The translations under genes and the position numbers were made by a program. From Streptococcus sanguinis (GTDB taxonomy: Bacteria; Bacillota; Bacilli; Lactobacillales; Streptococcaceae): a DNA stretch of 64,000 nucleotides. Shown here in pieces: positions 25,351-33,252 of the stretch (position 1 is its first letter; each line of letters starts with the position of its first letter). The notes beneath the pieces were generated by a model. It was not told where the DNA came from. It worked only from the letters and a program-made list of their open reading frames with translations, and made no database searches. The DNA is taken from positions 62,001 through 126,000 of the forward strand of contig NZ_JAHZPA010000002.1 of assembly GCF_019929225.1 (NCBI RefSeq), given 5' to 3'.

Positions 25351-25914
25351 ATGGCAGATAGAGCACTAGGTTTAATTGAAGTAAAAGGTTATCTAGGTGC
25401 TGTAGTTGCGGCAGATGCGGCTTTGAAGGCTGCCAATGTATCATTGCTTAATATTGAAACGGTCAAAGCTGGTTTGAACACAGTTCAATTAATAGGCGAT
25501 GTCAGTGCAGTCCGCTCAGCGGTTGATGCGGCAGTTGAGTTGGTACAGGATAAACCTTATTATCTGGCCAGCCATGTAATTTCTAGGCTGGATAATCAGA
25601 CAGACCTTCTCTTTGTACCAAAGAGAAATAGTAAAACAGTTAAAAAAGAGATTGCTTCTACGGCGGAAACAATCCCTTCAGAAAAAATCGAAGAAAAGCC
25701 TCAGCCTGTAAAGGAAACTAAGGCTGAACCAGCTAAGAAGCTTGAAGGAGAGACAAGGACCTACACCAGAGAAGAACTGGAAAAACTAAAAGTCGTCGAA
25801 CTACGCAGCCTTGCCTATCATCAAGAAGGTATCCGTCTCAGCAAGAAAGAAATCAAATTTGCCAACAAGAAACTTCTCGTTGAGACTTTGATGGAAACAA
25901 TAGGAGAGGAGTAA
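25351..25914 (+). CDS. eutK: Shell protein with C-terminal SAP/Rho-N-like domain (EutK-like)
   Basis: 187 residues. Residues 1-90 are a standard BMC domain (ALGLIEVKGYLGAVVAADAALKAANVSLL). Then comes a Lys/Glu/Pro-rich linker (about 92-138) and a helical C-terminal segment (TREELEKLKVVELRSLAYHQ and following) that looks like a SAP or Rho N-terminal domain, folds that bind nucleic acids. E. coli EutK also joins a BMC domain to a putative nucleic-acid-binding domain, of a different helix-turn-helix type. The function of the tail is unknown. The gene ends where eutE's ribosome site lies. Confidence 0.8.
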   Translation: MADRALGLIEVKGYLGAVVAADAALKAANVSLLNIETVKAGLNTVQLIGDVSAVRSAVDAAVELVQDKPYYLASHVISRLDNQTDLLFVPKRNSKTVKKEIASTAETIPSEKIEEKPQPVKETKAEPAKKLEGETRTYTREELEKLKVVELRSLAYHQEGIRLSKKEIKFANKKLLVETLMETIGEE

Positions 25915-25920
25915 TTGCGG

Positions 25921-27399
25921 ATGTTTTTAGAAGATAAAGATTTGGTATCGATTCAGGAAGTAAGGAATTTGATTCGGGATGCAAAGAAAGCCCAAGCAGA
26001 ACTTGCTAAAATGAGCCAAGAGCAAATTGATACCATTGTAAAAGTAGTAGCGAAAGCTTGTTATGATGAGCGTGAACGCCTAGCGAAGATGGCAGCTCAG
26101 GAAACAGGCTTTGGCCGCTGGGAAGACAAGGTGTTGAAAAATGCTCTTGCTTCCAAAGGTATTCTTGAAGAAATCAAGGATATGAAAACGGTTGGGGTTC
26201 TCAGCGAAGACAAGGAAAAGAAAGTCTTGGAAGTTGGGGTTCCAGTCGGTGTCATTGCTGGCTTGATTCCATCAACCAACCCGACATCAACGGTTATGTA
26301 TAAGGCTTTGATCGCCTTGAAGGCAGGAAACAGTATCGTCTTCTCTCCTCACCCAAATGCTCTTAAGTGTATTGAGGAAACGGTGGAAATCATCAAGAAA
26401 GCTGCTAAATCAGCTGGCTGTCCGGATGGAGCTATCAGTGCGATTCATCGGGTATCCATCGCAGCTACCAATGAGTTGATGCGACACAAGGATACAAATC
26501 TCATTTTGGCGACTGGCGGAAATGCCATGGTCAAAGCGGCTTACTCATCTGGTACACCAGCAATCGGTGTAGGTCCTGGTAATGGTCCAGCCTTCATCGA
26601 AAGAACAGCAGATGTGCCAAAAGCAGTTCGTCAGATTTTGGATTCTAAAACCTTTGACAATGGTGTGATTTGTGCATCTGAGCAGTCCATCATCGTCGAA
26701 GAAGATATGAAGGAAAAGGTTGTAGCAGAGTTCAAGAAACAAGGTGCTTACTTTGTTCCAGCAGAAGATGCTAAGAAACTGGGTGCCTTCATTATCCAGC
26801 CAAGTGGTGCGATGAATCCGAAGATGGTTGGTAAAACACCTCAAGTGATTGCGGAGTTAGCTGGTATTTCAGTTCCAGCAGATGCTCGGGTCTTGATTGC
26901 AGAAGAAACAGGCGTCGGTAAGCAGTATCCATATTCTATGGAAAAACTGGCTCCAGTCTTAGGTTTCTACACTGTCAAGGACTGGTTGGAAGCTTGTGAG
27001 CTGAGTATTAAGATCTTGCATCATGAAGGTGCAGGCCACACTCTTGCTATTCACAGTCAAAACGAAGAAATTATTCGTGAATTTGCACTGAAAAAACCAG
27101 TATCTCGTCTGCTAATCAATACGCCAGCAGCTCTGGGTGGTGTCGGTGCAACGACTGGTCTCTTCCCAGCCTTTACTTTGGGTTGTGGAGCTGTGGGTGG
27201 CAGCGCGACATCTGATAATGTCAGCCCGCTCAATCTCTTCAATATCCGTCGTGTAGCTTACGGTACATCAGAACTGTCAGACCTGCGACAAGCAGAAAAT
27301 ATGGCAGTGGAAGAACCAAAAGCTGTGGCAGTTGACGGATCAAACGAAGAAGAACTGGTAACCTTGTTGGTTCAACGCGTATTGGAAAAACTAAAATAG
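25921..27399 (+). CDS. eutE: CoA-acylating acetaldehyde dehydrogenase EutE
   Basis: 492 residues from ATG 25921 (GGAGAGGAG upstream; TTG 25915 is an alternative). N-terminal helix SIQEVRNLIRDAKKAQAELA may serve as an encapsulation signal. Motifs: GVIAGLIPSTNPTSTVMYK, ATGGNAMVKAAYSSG, GVGPGNGPAFIE and the catalytic Cys in NGVICASEQS. It oxidises acetaldehyde to acetyl-CoA with NAD+. No PduP gene is present in the window, so it may also accept propionaldehyde. Confidence 0.94.
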   Translation: MFLEDKDLVSIQEVRNLIRDAKKAQAELAKMSQEQIDTIVKVVAKACYDERERLAKMAAQETGFGRWEDKVLKNALASKGILEEIKDMKTVGVLSEDKEKKVLEVGVPVGVIAGLIPSTNPTSTVMYKALIALKAGNSIVFSPHPNALKCIEETVEIIKKAAKSAGCPDGAISAIHRVSIAATNELMRHKDTNLILATGGNAMVKAAYSSGTPAIGVGPGNGPAFIERTADVPKAVRQILDSKTFDNGVICASEQSIIVEEDMKEKVVAEFKKQGAYFVPAEDAKKLGAFIIQPSGAMNPKMVGKTPQVIAELAGISVPADARVLIAEETGVGKQYPYSMEKLAPVLGFYTVKDWLEACELSIKILHHEGAGHTLAIHSQNEEIIREFALKKPVSRLLINTPAALGGVGATTGLFPAFTLGCGAVGGSATSDNVSPLNLFNIRRVAYGTSELSDLRQAENMAVEEPKAVAVDGSNEEELVTLLVQRVLEKLK

Positions 27400-27433
27400 T
27401 CAATATTAAACATTATAATTGGAGGATACAATC

Positions 27434-27715
27434 ATGGCAAACGCAAATGCATTAGGAATGGTAGAAACAAGAGGACTTGTCGGCGCAATCGAAGCAGCTG
27501 ATGCAATGGTCAAAGCCGCTAACGTAACTTTAGTTGGTAAAGAACAAGTCGGCGCTGGATTGGTAACAGTCTTGGTTCGTGGTGATGTCGGCGCAGTAAA
27601 AGCAGCGACAGATGCTGGAGCAGCTGCAGCTGAAAATGTTGGTGAATTGATTTCAGTTCACGTAATTCCACGTCCACATGCTGAAGTAGAAGTAATCTTG
27701 CCTCATCAAGAATAA
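27434..27715 (+). CDS. eutM: Hexameric shell protein EutM, copy 1
   Basis: 93 residues, one BMC domain: [57 protein letters not shown], with the pore-loop and the conserved Lys in VGKEQ. Forms the main hexagonal shell facets. GGAGG precedes; start is ATG 27434, as a TTG at 27419 overlaps the ribosome site. It ends HQE, two residues longer than copy 2. Confidence 0.95.
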   Translation: MANANALGMVETRGLVGAIEAADAMVKAANVTLVGKEQVGAGLVTVLVRGDVGAVKAATDAGAAAAENVGELISVHVIPRPHAEVEVILPHQE

Positions 27716-27770
27716 GATTACAGACTTTCGGATAAAATTAAAAACAAGAAAATAATTGGAGGAAATAAAC

Positions 27771-28046
27771 ATGGCAAACGCAAATGCATTAGGAATGGTA
27801 GAAACAAAAGGACTCGTCGGCGCAATTGAAGCAGCTGATGCAATGGTCAAAGCCGCTAACGTAACTTTGATTGGTAAAGAACAAGTCGGTGCTGGTTTGG
27901 TAACTGTAATGGTTCGTGGTGATGTCGGCGCAGTCAAAGCAGCGACAGATGCTGGAGCAGCTGCAGCTGAAAATGTTGGTGAATTGATTTCAGTTCACGT
28001 AATTCCACGTCCACATGCTGAAGTGGAAGTCATTCTGCCCAAATAA
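27771..28046 (+). CDS. eutM: Hexameric shell protein EutM, copy 2
   Basis: 91 residues, nearly identical to copy 1, with Arg14 replaced by Lys, Val-Gly by Ile-Gly before KEQ, and Leu by Met in the VTVMVRGD strand. Such paralogues can mix in one shell and adjust pore properties or dosage. Start ATG 27771 after GGAGG. A 196-bp gap with repeats follows before the eutT-like gene. Confidence 0.95.
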   Translation: MANANALGMVETKGLVGAIEAADAMVKAANVTLIGKEQVGAGLVTVMVRGDVGAVKAATDAGAAAAENVGELISVHVIPRPHAEVEVILPK

Positions 28047-28124
28047 TCTGGGACAGATAAATATTTGCTGAAAGGGCCTGTATTGTAGTGTTCAGGCTTG
28101 ATACAGGCCTCTGATGCAAATAGA

Positions 28125-28217
28125 ATACTCAGTGAAAATGAAGCTTATGGGCAGCAGCTCGATACTAGACAGAAATGTTGATTTTCGGAGAGTATCAGAT
28201 TGATTTTCACAGAGTAT
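28125..28217. repeat. Small inverted-repeat element (MITE-like) between eutM copy 2 and the eutT-like gene
   Basis: Ends ATACTCAGTGAAAAT (28125-28139) and ATTTTCACAGAGTAT (28203-28217) are complementary at 14 of 15 positions. A third related copy, ATTTTCGGAGAGTAT, lies inside at 28181-28195. The 93-bp size and AT-rich ends suit a non-coding miniature element of streptococcal intergenic type. Just upstream, GGCCTGTAT and ATACAGGCC (about 28075-28109) form another hairpin. Together they may lower or process the downstream message. Confidence 0.5.
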
Positions 28218-28242
28218 CAACGGAGTAGAAGGATGTGAATAC

Positions 28243-28884
28243 ATGTCAGTTTTTACAGAAGCTAAGATCAGAAAGCTTTATAGAGAATCCGTTCTCGCTG
28301 ATAACGGTGTCTTTGAATTAAACAAAGATGAAAAACTGACGCCAGCAGCCAGAGGTTTTCTCAATGATCACCATATTCGAATTATCTGTTCAGGTCAGAC
28401 CAAAGGGAAAACAGCCTCAGCTGCTGATGCTATCAGGGTGCCGATTACAAACCTTGAGGACTCTGCTGTGTATCCACGACTATTTAGACTGACTAAACTT
28501 TATACTTGCTTTTTGAAGAACCAGAGAGAATTGCATCAGGCTTTTCAGGATGAAAAGTGTGAGCAAGTTGGCCAACTATTGAATATAGTAGAACAAATAG
28601 TCGGCCAGTATATTCTGGATGATATTTCTGATTACCAGACAGACCTGCCTAGCAATGCAGAATTGCAGGCCATTCGGGTCAGTCGACAGCTCGATCAAGA
28701 AACGGTTATGATGAGTTATCAGGAGCCGACTTGGCAGCTGAATTGCTATGAAACATATATCGAAACGACCCTCCTGCGCAAAGAATTGGAGCAGGCTGCT
28801 GATGGTGACAGAGATCAATTTGCTTGTAAGGTTTCTCAATTATTAAAATCAATTGAAGTCTTGCTCTGGTTGATAGCAAGCTAA
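28243..28884 (+). CDS. eutT: EutT-like protein (putative cobalamin adenosyltransferase)
   Basis: 213 residues. The N-terminus FTEAKIRKLY and ELNKDEKLTPAARGFLNDHHIRII resembles E. coli EutT (FITEAWLR, RLTPSARELLESRHLRI), and the rest is helical. The Cys-rich metal site found in enteric EutT is not seen here. It may therefore be a metal-free form or may have another role, since a PduO-type adenosyltransferase is present at 15841. The start has AGAAGGATG upstream. The name rests on position and N-terminal similarity. Confidence 0.6.
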   Translation: MSVFTEAKIRKLYRESVLADNGVFELNKDEKLTPAARGFLNDHHIRIICSGQTKGKTASAADAIRVPITNLEDSAVYPRLFRLTKLYTCFLKNQRELHQAFQDEKCEQVGQLLNIVEQIVGQYILDDISDYQTDLPSNAELQAIRVSRQLDQETVMMSYQEPTWQLNCYETYIETTLLRKELEQAADGDRDQFACKVSQLLKSIEVLLWLIAS

Positions 28885-28907
28885 TAACAAGAGAAAGAAG
28901 AACAGCA

Positions 28908-29534
28908 ATGACTTTAGAAAATTTGGTAAATAAAGTAATTGATAAAGTTCAGGAAGAATTGCAGGGGTCATTTGAGGTAGAAGCGAGCGGACGTCATGTC
29001 CATTTGAGTCAGGAAGATTTGGAAGCCTTGTTTGGTCCCAACTATCAATTAACAAAAGCAAAAGACCTATCACAGCCAGGCCAGTTCGCTAGTCAGGAAA
29101 GGCTGACAGTTGTCGGTCCAAAAGGCGCTTTTCACAATGTGGTTATTCTGGGACCTGTTCGCAAACATTCTCAGGTAGAAGTTTCCCTGACCGATTGTTT
29201 GCAGCTGGGCACCAAGGCTCCCATTCGCGAAAGTGGCGATATCGAAGGAACACCGGGTGTCATCTTGGCTCATGGGGACAAGGCAGTTTGTCTGGATAAG
29301 GGCCTGATTGTAGCTAAGCGTCATGTTCATATGACACCGGAAGATGCCGAACGTCTGAATGTAAAAAATCACGAGATTGTACAAGTCAGAGTAGAAGGTG
29401 CTCGTCCGCTGATATTTGATGATGTGGTCATCCGTGTTAGTCCCAAGTTTGCGACCTATATGCATATCGACTACGATGAAGCCAATGCATGTGGTTTCAA
29501 AAAAGGAACACGCGGACGGATTATTAAAAAATAA
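28908..29534 (+). CDS. pduL: Phosphate acyltransferase PduL (EutD-equivalent)
   Basis: 208 residues. Two copies of the PduL signature, SGRHVHLSQEDLEALFG (about residue 25-41) and AKRHVHMTPEDAERL (about 135-149), contain the zinc-binding His residues. The first 20 residues (LENLVNKVIDKVQEELQ) form a targeting-type helix. PduL transfers the acyl group from CoA to phosphate, recycling CoA inside the compartment. It lies in the eut operon and no other phosphotransacylase is visible, so both pathways probably use it. Confidence 0.93.
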   Translation: MTLENLVNKVIDKVQEELQGSFEVEASGRHVHLSQEDLEALFGPNYQLTKAKDLSQPGQFASQERLTVVGPKGAFHNVVILGPVRKHSQVEVSLTDCLQLGTKAPIRESGDIEGTPGVILAHGDKAVCLDKGLIVAKRHVHMTPEDAERLNVKNHEIVQVRVEGARPLIFDDVVIRVSPKFATYMHIDYDEANACGFKKGTRGRIIKK

Positions 29535-29565
29535 GTCCTATGAGCAAATAAAAGGTAGGTAAAGA

Positions 29566-30213
29566 ATGGAAAATCTAGATCATTTAGTAGATTTGATTAC
29601 AGACCGCCTGATGGAAAAGTTGAAGAAAAAGCCTCAGAAACCCTCAGTATACGTCATTGGAGGCGATAAGATTCCTGACTTATTAGAAGGGGAAGGCTTT
29701 CAAGTCGTAAGAGATTCTTGCGCAGCAGAGATTATTGTTGTCGAGACACTTGGCTTTGATGCTTTTCTGAGACTCTCATCCCTTTGCCCTTTAGCGGTAG
29801 AGGAAGCAGTCATTTTAAAGAGTCTTTTGAAAGGCAAAAAAGTCCTCGTGTCAGACAGCGCCTTTGCTGTTCAGCAGTACAAGCAATCTTCTAAAGTGCA
29901 CTTGTATCAGGAACTGCAGGGACAGCGCGAAAAGCTGATCCGCTACGGTCTGCAATTTTATAAAGAAGGCCAACTCTTAGCACTCCTAGAAAGCAATCAT
30001 GCTGAAGAGCCTCGTCCGACTGAAAAGCGGGCGGTGACAGAAGAAGTCAGTCAGAAGGCTAAGGATCCGAGCAAGCCGGTTTTGCTTACAGAGAAGAGGC
30101 TGAGAGAAATGGGCTTACCTGAAAATGGAAGCTTTAAAATAGAAAAAGGAATGATTGTGACAGCCTTGGCGAGAGATTATCTAAAACGTCAAAAAATAGA
30201 AATCATAGAATAA
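29566..30213 (+). CDS. Microcompartment-associated protein of unknown function
   Basis: 215 residues. The N-terminus (NLDHLVDLITDRLMEKLKK) is an amphipathic helix like the enzyme targeting peptides nearby. A middle Rossmann-like region (VYVIGGDKIPDLLEGEGFQVV, AEIIVVETLGFDAFLRL) and a C-terminal LTEKRLREMGLPENG segment follow. It matches the general look of the hypothetical proteins found between pduL and eutN in Gram-positive eut operons. No catalytic residues can be named. Confidence 0.7.
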   Translation: MENLDHLVDLITDRLMEKLKKKPQKPSVYVIGGDKIPDLLEGEGFQVVRDSCAAEIIVVETLGFDAFLRLSSLCPLAVEEAVILKSLLKGKKVLVSDSAFAVQQYKQSSKVHLYQELQGQREKLIRYGLQFYKEGQLLALLESNHAEEPRPTEKRAVTEEVSQKAKDPSKPVLLTEKRLREMGLPENGSFKIEKGMIVTALARDYLKRQKIEIIE

Positions 30214-30227
30214 AGGAGTGGGTAGAG

Positions 30228-30509
30228 ATGTTTGTTGGTAAAGTAAAAGGAAGCCTTTGGGCGACTAGAAAAGACGAAAATTTAAATGGTTTGAAATTTT
30301 TAGTGGTCGAACGGCAGCTAAATGAACATCAAAGTGACCCAGCTCTGCTTATTGTGGCCGACTGCATCGGTGCAGGCGAAGGAGACCAAGTAATGGTAAC
30401 CACTGGCAGTTCTGCCCGGATGAGCCTAAATAAGACGAATATCCCTGTGGATATGGTCGTTGTGGCTATCATTGACAAGGTTGACTATCACAGTGATGAA
30501 GAATATTAG
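30228..30509 (+). CDS. eutN: Pentameric shell vertex protein EutN
   Basis: 93 residues with the EutN/CcmL fold: FVGKVKGSLWATRKDENLNGLKFLVVE, then ADCIGAGEGDQVMVTTGSSAR. Pentamers close the vertices of the shell. It is the only vertex protein in the window (no PduN), which supports one shared shell type. AAAGGAGTGGG precedes the start. Confidence 0.95.
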   Translation: MFVGKVKGSLWATRKDENLNGLKFLVVERQLNEHQSDPALLIVADCIGAGEGDQVMVTTGSSARMSLNKTNIPVDMVVVAIIDKVDYHSDEEY

Positions 30510-30525
30510 AAACTAAGGTAATGTT

Positions 30526-31620
30526 ATGAGTATCAATGAAATTATCATTTATATCATGGTTCTATTCATGCTAATCGGTGCAGTGGATAAATGTATCGGT
30601 GGCAAACTAGGACTAAGTGAAAAATTTGAAGAAGGTATCATGGCTATGGGAGCTTTGGCTCTTTCTATGGCTGGGATTATGGTAATCGCTCCCCTCTTGG
30701 CGGATGTCTTGAAACCAATTGTCGTGCCTTTGTATGGCTTGGTGGGCGCTGACCCGTCTATCTTTGCGACAACCTTCATTGCCAATGATATGGGAGGAGC
30801 TCCTCTGGCTCTTAGTTTGGCTCAGGATCCAGCGGTAGGAAATTTTGCTGCCTTTGTACTGGGCTCTATGATGGGGCCAACCATCGTCTTTACAATTCCA
30901 GTTGCCTTGGGTATTATCGAAAAAGATGACCGTCCGCTTTTGGCTCGCGGAATCCTATACGGTTTGGTAACTGTTCCGATTGGCTGTCTTCTTGGAGGAA
31001 TTTTTGTGCCTGGTCTGCCTTTTGGAACCTTGATTGTCAATCTTATCCCGATTATCATTGTATCTGCTCTGATTTTCATAGGATTGCTTTTGGCACCTAA
31101 TGCCATGATTAAAGGTTTTGAAGTGTTTGGTCAGATTATTGTTATCTTGGCAACGCTCGGTTTGGCTTTTGGTGCAGCGCAGCTTCTGACTGGAAATGAA
31201 TGGCTCATCAGCCTCTATCCAAAAGGTGCTGAGACACTGAAGGAAGCCTTTGAAGTTGTCGGAACGATTGCCGTAACCTTGGCTGGAGCCTTTGGTCTGG
31301 TAGCTGTCTTTACCAAGGTAGCCAACAAACCGCTTTCTGCTATCGGAAAATCCCTAGGAATGAACGAAGTTGGTGCAGCTGGTTTGGTAGCTTCTCTGGC
31401 TAATAACATTGCCATGTTCCAGATGATGAAGGATATGGACAAACGCGGTAAGATTATTAACGTAGCCTTTGCCGTATCTGCTTCCTTTGTTATCGGAGAT
31501 CACCTAGGCTTCACAGCTGGTCAAAAACCGGAAATGATTGTGCCGATGATGATTGGTAAATTTGTCGGCGGTATCACAGCGGTATTACTGGCTTTCTTCT
31601 TAACGAAGAAGGAAGCTTAG
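30526..31620 (+). CDS. eutH: Ethanolamine transporter EutH
   Basis: 364 residues, about ten membrane segments, highly hydrophobic throughout. Recognisable stretches are GAVDKCIGGKLGLSEKFEEG near the start, TFIANDMGGAPLALSLAQDP and LVASLANNIAMFQMMKDMDKRGK near the end. EutH facilitates ethanolamine entry at low pH or low concentration. It sits between shell gene eutN and eutQ, 16 bp from each. Confidence 0.93.
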   Translation: MSINEIIIYIMVLFMLIGAVDKCIGGKLGLSEKFEEGIMAMGALALSMAGIMVIAPLLADVLKPIVVPLYGLVGADPSIFATTFIANDMGGAPLALSLAQDPAVGNFAAFVLGSMMGPTIVFTIPVALGIIEKDDRPLLARGILYGLVTVPIGCLLGGIFVPGLPFGTLIVNLIPIIIVSALIFIGLLLAPNAMIKGFEVFGQIIVILATLGLAFGAAQLLTGNEWLISLYPKGAETLKEAFEVVGTIAVTLAGAFGLVAVFTKVANKPLSAIGKSLGMNEVGAAGLVASLANNIAMFQMMKDMDKRGKIINVAFAVSASFVIGDHLGFTAGQKPEMIVPMMIGKFVGGITAVLLAFFLTKKEA

Positions 31621-31637
31621 ACTTGGAGGTATGAAGT

Positions 31638-32087
31638 ATGGCAGATATTAATCGTTCTGACCTAGAAACATTGGTTCGTAAGATTTTATTGGAAGAATTA
31701 GCCACTAAAGATGGTGGGAAAAAAGTCAGCAAGGCAGGCGTAGCTTCTATCGCCCTGCCTGGTCTGGATGTTCGTCCAGAAGATCGCTTGGATACAGGTG
31801 ATTCGAGCCATCAAGTTTATACACGAGACTTGCTGACCTTAGACGAAAGCCCAAGATTGGGCTTGGGTCTGATGACCATGGAAAAGACAACTTTCCCTTG
31901 GCATCTGGACTATGATGAAGTGGACTATGTTATTGAAGGGCGTCTTGATATTATCGTTGGTGACGAAGTCATGACAGCTGGCCCTGGCGAAGTACTCTTT
32001 ATCCCTAAAGGCAGCGACATTCAGTTCTCTGTCAGAGATAAGGCCCGCTTTATCTATGTCACCTATCCGGCTGACTGGCAAGGCTAG
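31638..32087 (+). CDS. eutQ: EutQ cupin-domain protein
   Basis: 149 residues. A short N-terminal helix (SDLETLVRKILLEELA) is followed by a linker and a cupin barrel (DYDEVDYVIEGRLDIIVGD, AGPGEVLFIPKGSDIQF). Enteric EutQ is linked to compartment assembly and reported acetate kinase activity. This form is shorter at the N-terminus than enteric EutQ. It closes the eut operon. Confidence 0.88.
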   Translation: MADINRSDLETLVRKILLEELATKDGGKKVSKAGVASIALPGLDVRPEDRLDTGDSSHQVYTRDLLTLDESPRLGLGLMTMEKTTFPWHLDYDEVDYVIEGRLDIIVGDEVMTAGPGEVLFIPKGSDIQFSVRDKARFIYVTYPADWQG

Positions 32088-32483
32088 TTTGTTGGATGCT
32101 GGAACTATCGGATTTACTAGAATGGCAGGACAGCGGCCTGCTGTCCTGCCATTCTGTAATGATGGAAAATAAAAAAACAGATAGAAGATGAGCAACCCTG
32201 CGAAAAGTTTATCATCTGTTATCTGTCTCTGCGATTGTTATTTTTGAAGGGAAAGGCCTGTCAAGTATATTTCTTGTAGGCTTAGCTTGGCATTCCTAAA
32301 AAAGTTGGTTAGGCTCTTTTTGAGAATGCAGAATTTTTTCCTTTATAAAAAACAACCATACTCATTCTAACAGAAAACCTTAGAATAATCTATTCTTTTG
32401 ACCCGAAAAAAGTAAAAAAATGGAATCAGAAAGAGGCGTATAGTTATGGTGCTCCCCTTATCTGATTTCCTTATTCCCTAAAA
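32088..32483. other. Gene-free spacer between eut and pdu operons, with two hairpins
   Basis: A perfect 15-bp inverted repeat (32120-32134 and 32140-32154, loop GGCCT) follows eutQ without a U-tract. A second structure pairs ACAGATA (32177-32183) with TATCTGT (32220-32226) and GATGA with TCATC inside, followed after a dozen bases by TTATTTTTG. One or both probably end the eut message. The rest is AT-rich with no convincing open frame, riboswitch or A1/G4 hairpin pair. Confidence 0.6.
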
Positions 32484-32497
32484 TTGTAAGCGCTTCA
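32484..32497 (+). promoter_or_regulatory. cre-like site before pduB
   Basis: TTGTAAGCGCTTCA shares the AAGCGCTT core with the cre-like sites before eutG and the lipoprotein operon. TAAAAT (32479-32484) could be a -10, but no good -35 lies 17 bp upstream, which suggests an activator-dependent promoter. A PocR-type activator would fit but is not encoded in this window. Confidence 0.55.
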
Positions 32498-32526
32498 AAA
32501 TATATGTCAGCGAAAGGAGCTGTCTT

Positions 32527-33231
32527 ATGGAAAACAAATGCAATATTACAGAATTTGTCGGTGTTAATCCGATAGGCGATACAATTGGACTTGTCATTGC
32601 CAATGTGGACCAGCAGGTGCTGGATGCTATGAAGCTAGAAAAGAGTTATCGCTCAATTGGTGTAGTCGGTGCTCGTACCGGTGCGGGTCCTCATATCATG
32701 GCTGCTGATGAAGCGGTCAAAGCAACCAATACAGAAATTGTTAAAATCGAACTGCCTCGTGATACCAAGGGAGGTGCTGGACACGGAAGTTTGATTATCT
32801 TCGGTGGTGAAGATGTATCAGATGTCAGACGAGCTGTGGAAGTAACCTTGGAGGAAGTGGATCGAACCTTTGGCGATGTTTATGCTAATGATGCAGGGCA
32901 TATTGAACTCCAATATACTGCGCGTGCTAGCTATGCTTGCCAGACTGCCTTTGGTGCTGAATACGGCCGTGCTTTTGGCTTGATTGTCGGAGCACCTGCA
33001 GCTATTGGTGTTGTTATGGCGGATACAGCTGTTAAGGCTGCCAACGTTACTGTTGTCGGCTATGCTTCTCCAGGAAATGGTGGTACCAGCCACTCAAACG
33101 AAGCTATCCTCTTTATCAGTGGGGATTCTGGAGCAGTTAGACAATCAGTTATCTCAGCGCGTGAAGTTGGACTGGCACTTTTAGGTAGTATGGGTGACGA
33201 GCCAACTAACTCACAGCCATCTTACATTTAA
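32527..33231 (+). CDS. pduB: Trimeric shell protein PduB
   Basis: 234 residues with two BMC halves: IGDTIGLVIANVDQQVLDAM to AGHGSLIIFGGEDVSDVRRAVEV, then GRAFGLIVGAPAAIGVVMADTAVKAANVTVVGYAS. It forms trimers in the shell. It is the only Pdu-type shell protein seen: PduA, J, K, N, T and U are absent. GAAAGGAGC precedes the start; CAGC/GCTG around this site could form a small hairpin. Confidence 0.94.
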   Translation: MENKCNITEFVGVNPIGDTIGLVIANVDQQVLDAMKLEKSYRSIGVVGARTGAGPHIMAADEAVKATNTEIVKIELPRDTKGGAGHGSLIIFGGEDVSDVRRAVEVTLEEVDRTFGDVYANDAGHIELQYTARASYACQTAFGAEYGRAFGLIVGAPAAIGVVMADTAVKAANVTVVGYASPGNGGTSHSNEAILFISGDSGAVRQSVISAREVGLALLGSMGDEPTNSQPSYI

Positions 33232-33252
33232 GAGTGAGAGGGAGGAAACGGT

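Larger units (their letters stand above)
27419..28046 (+). repeat. Tandem duplication of eutM
   Basis: Two copies of an almost identical unit, including the GGAGG ribosome site and the start [12 protein letters not shown], begin at 27419 and 27756. Coding sequence is nearly the same base for base over 270 bp; the predicted proteins differ at a few positions and at the end (LPHQE against LPK). Recent duplication or gene conversion is inferred. Confidence 0.9.
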
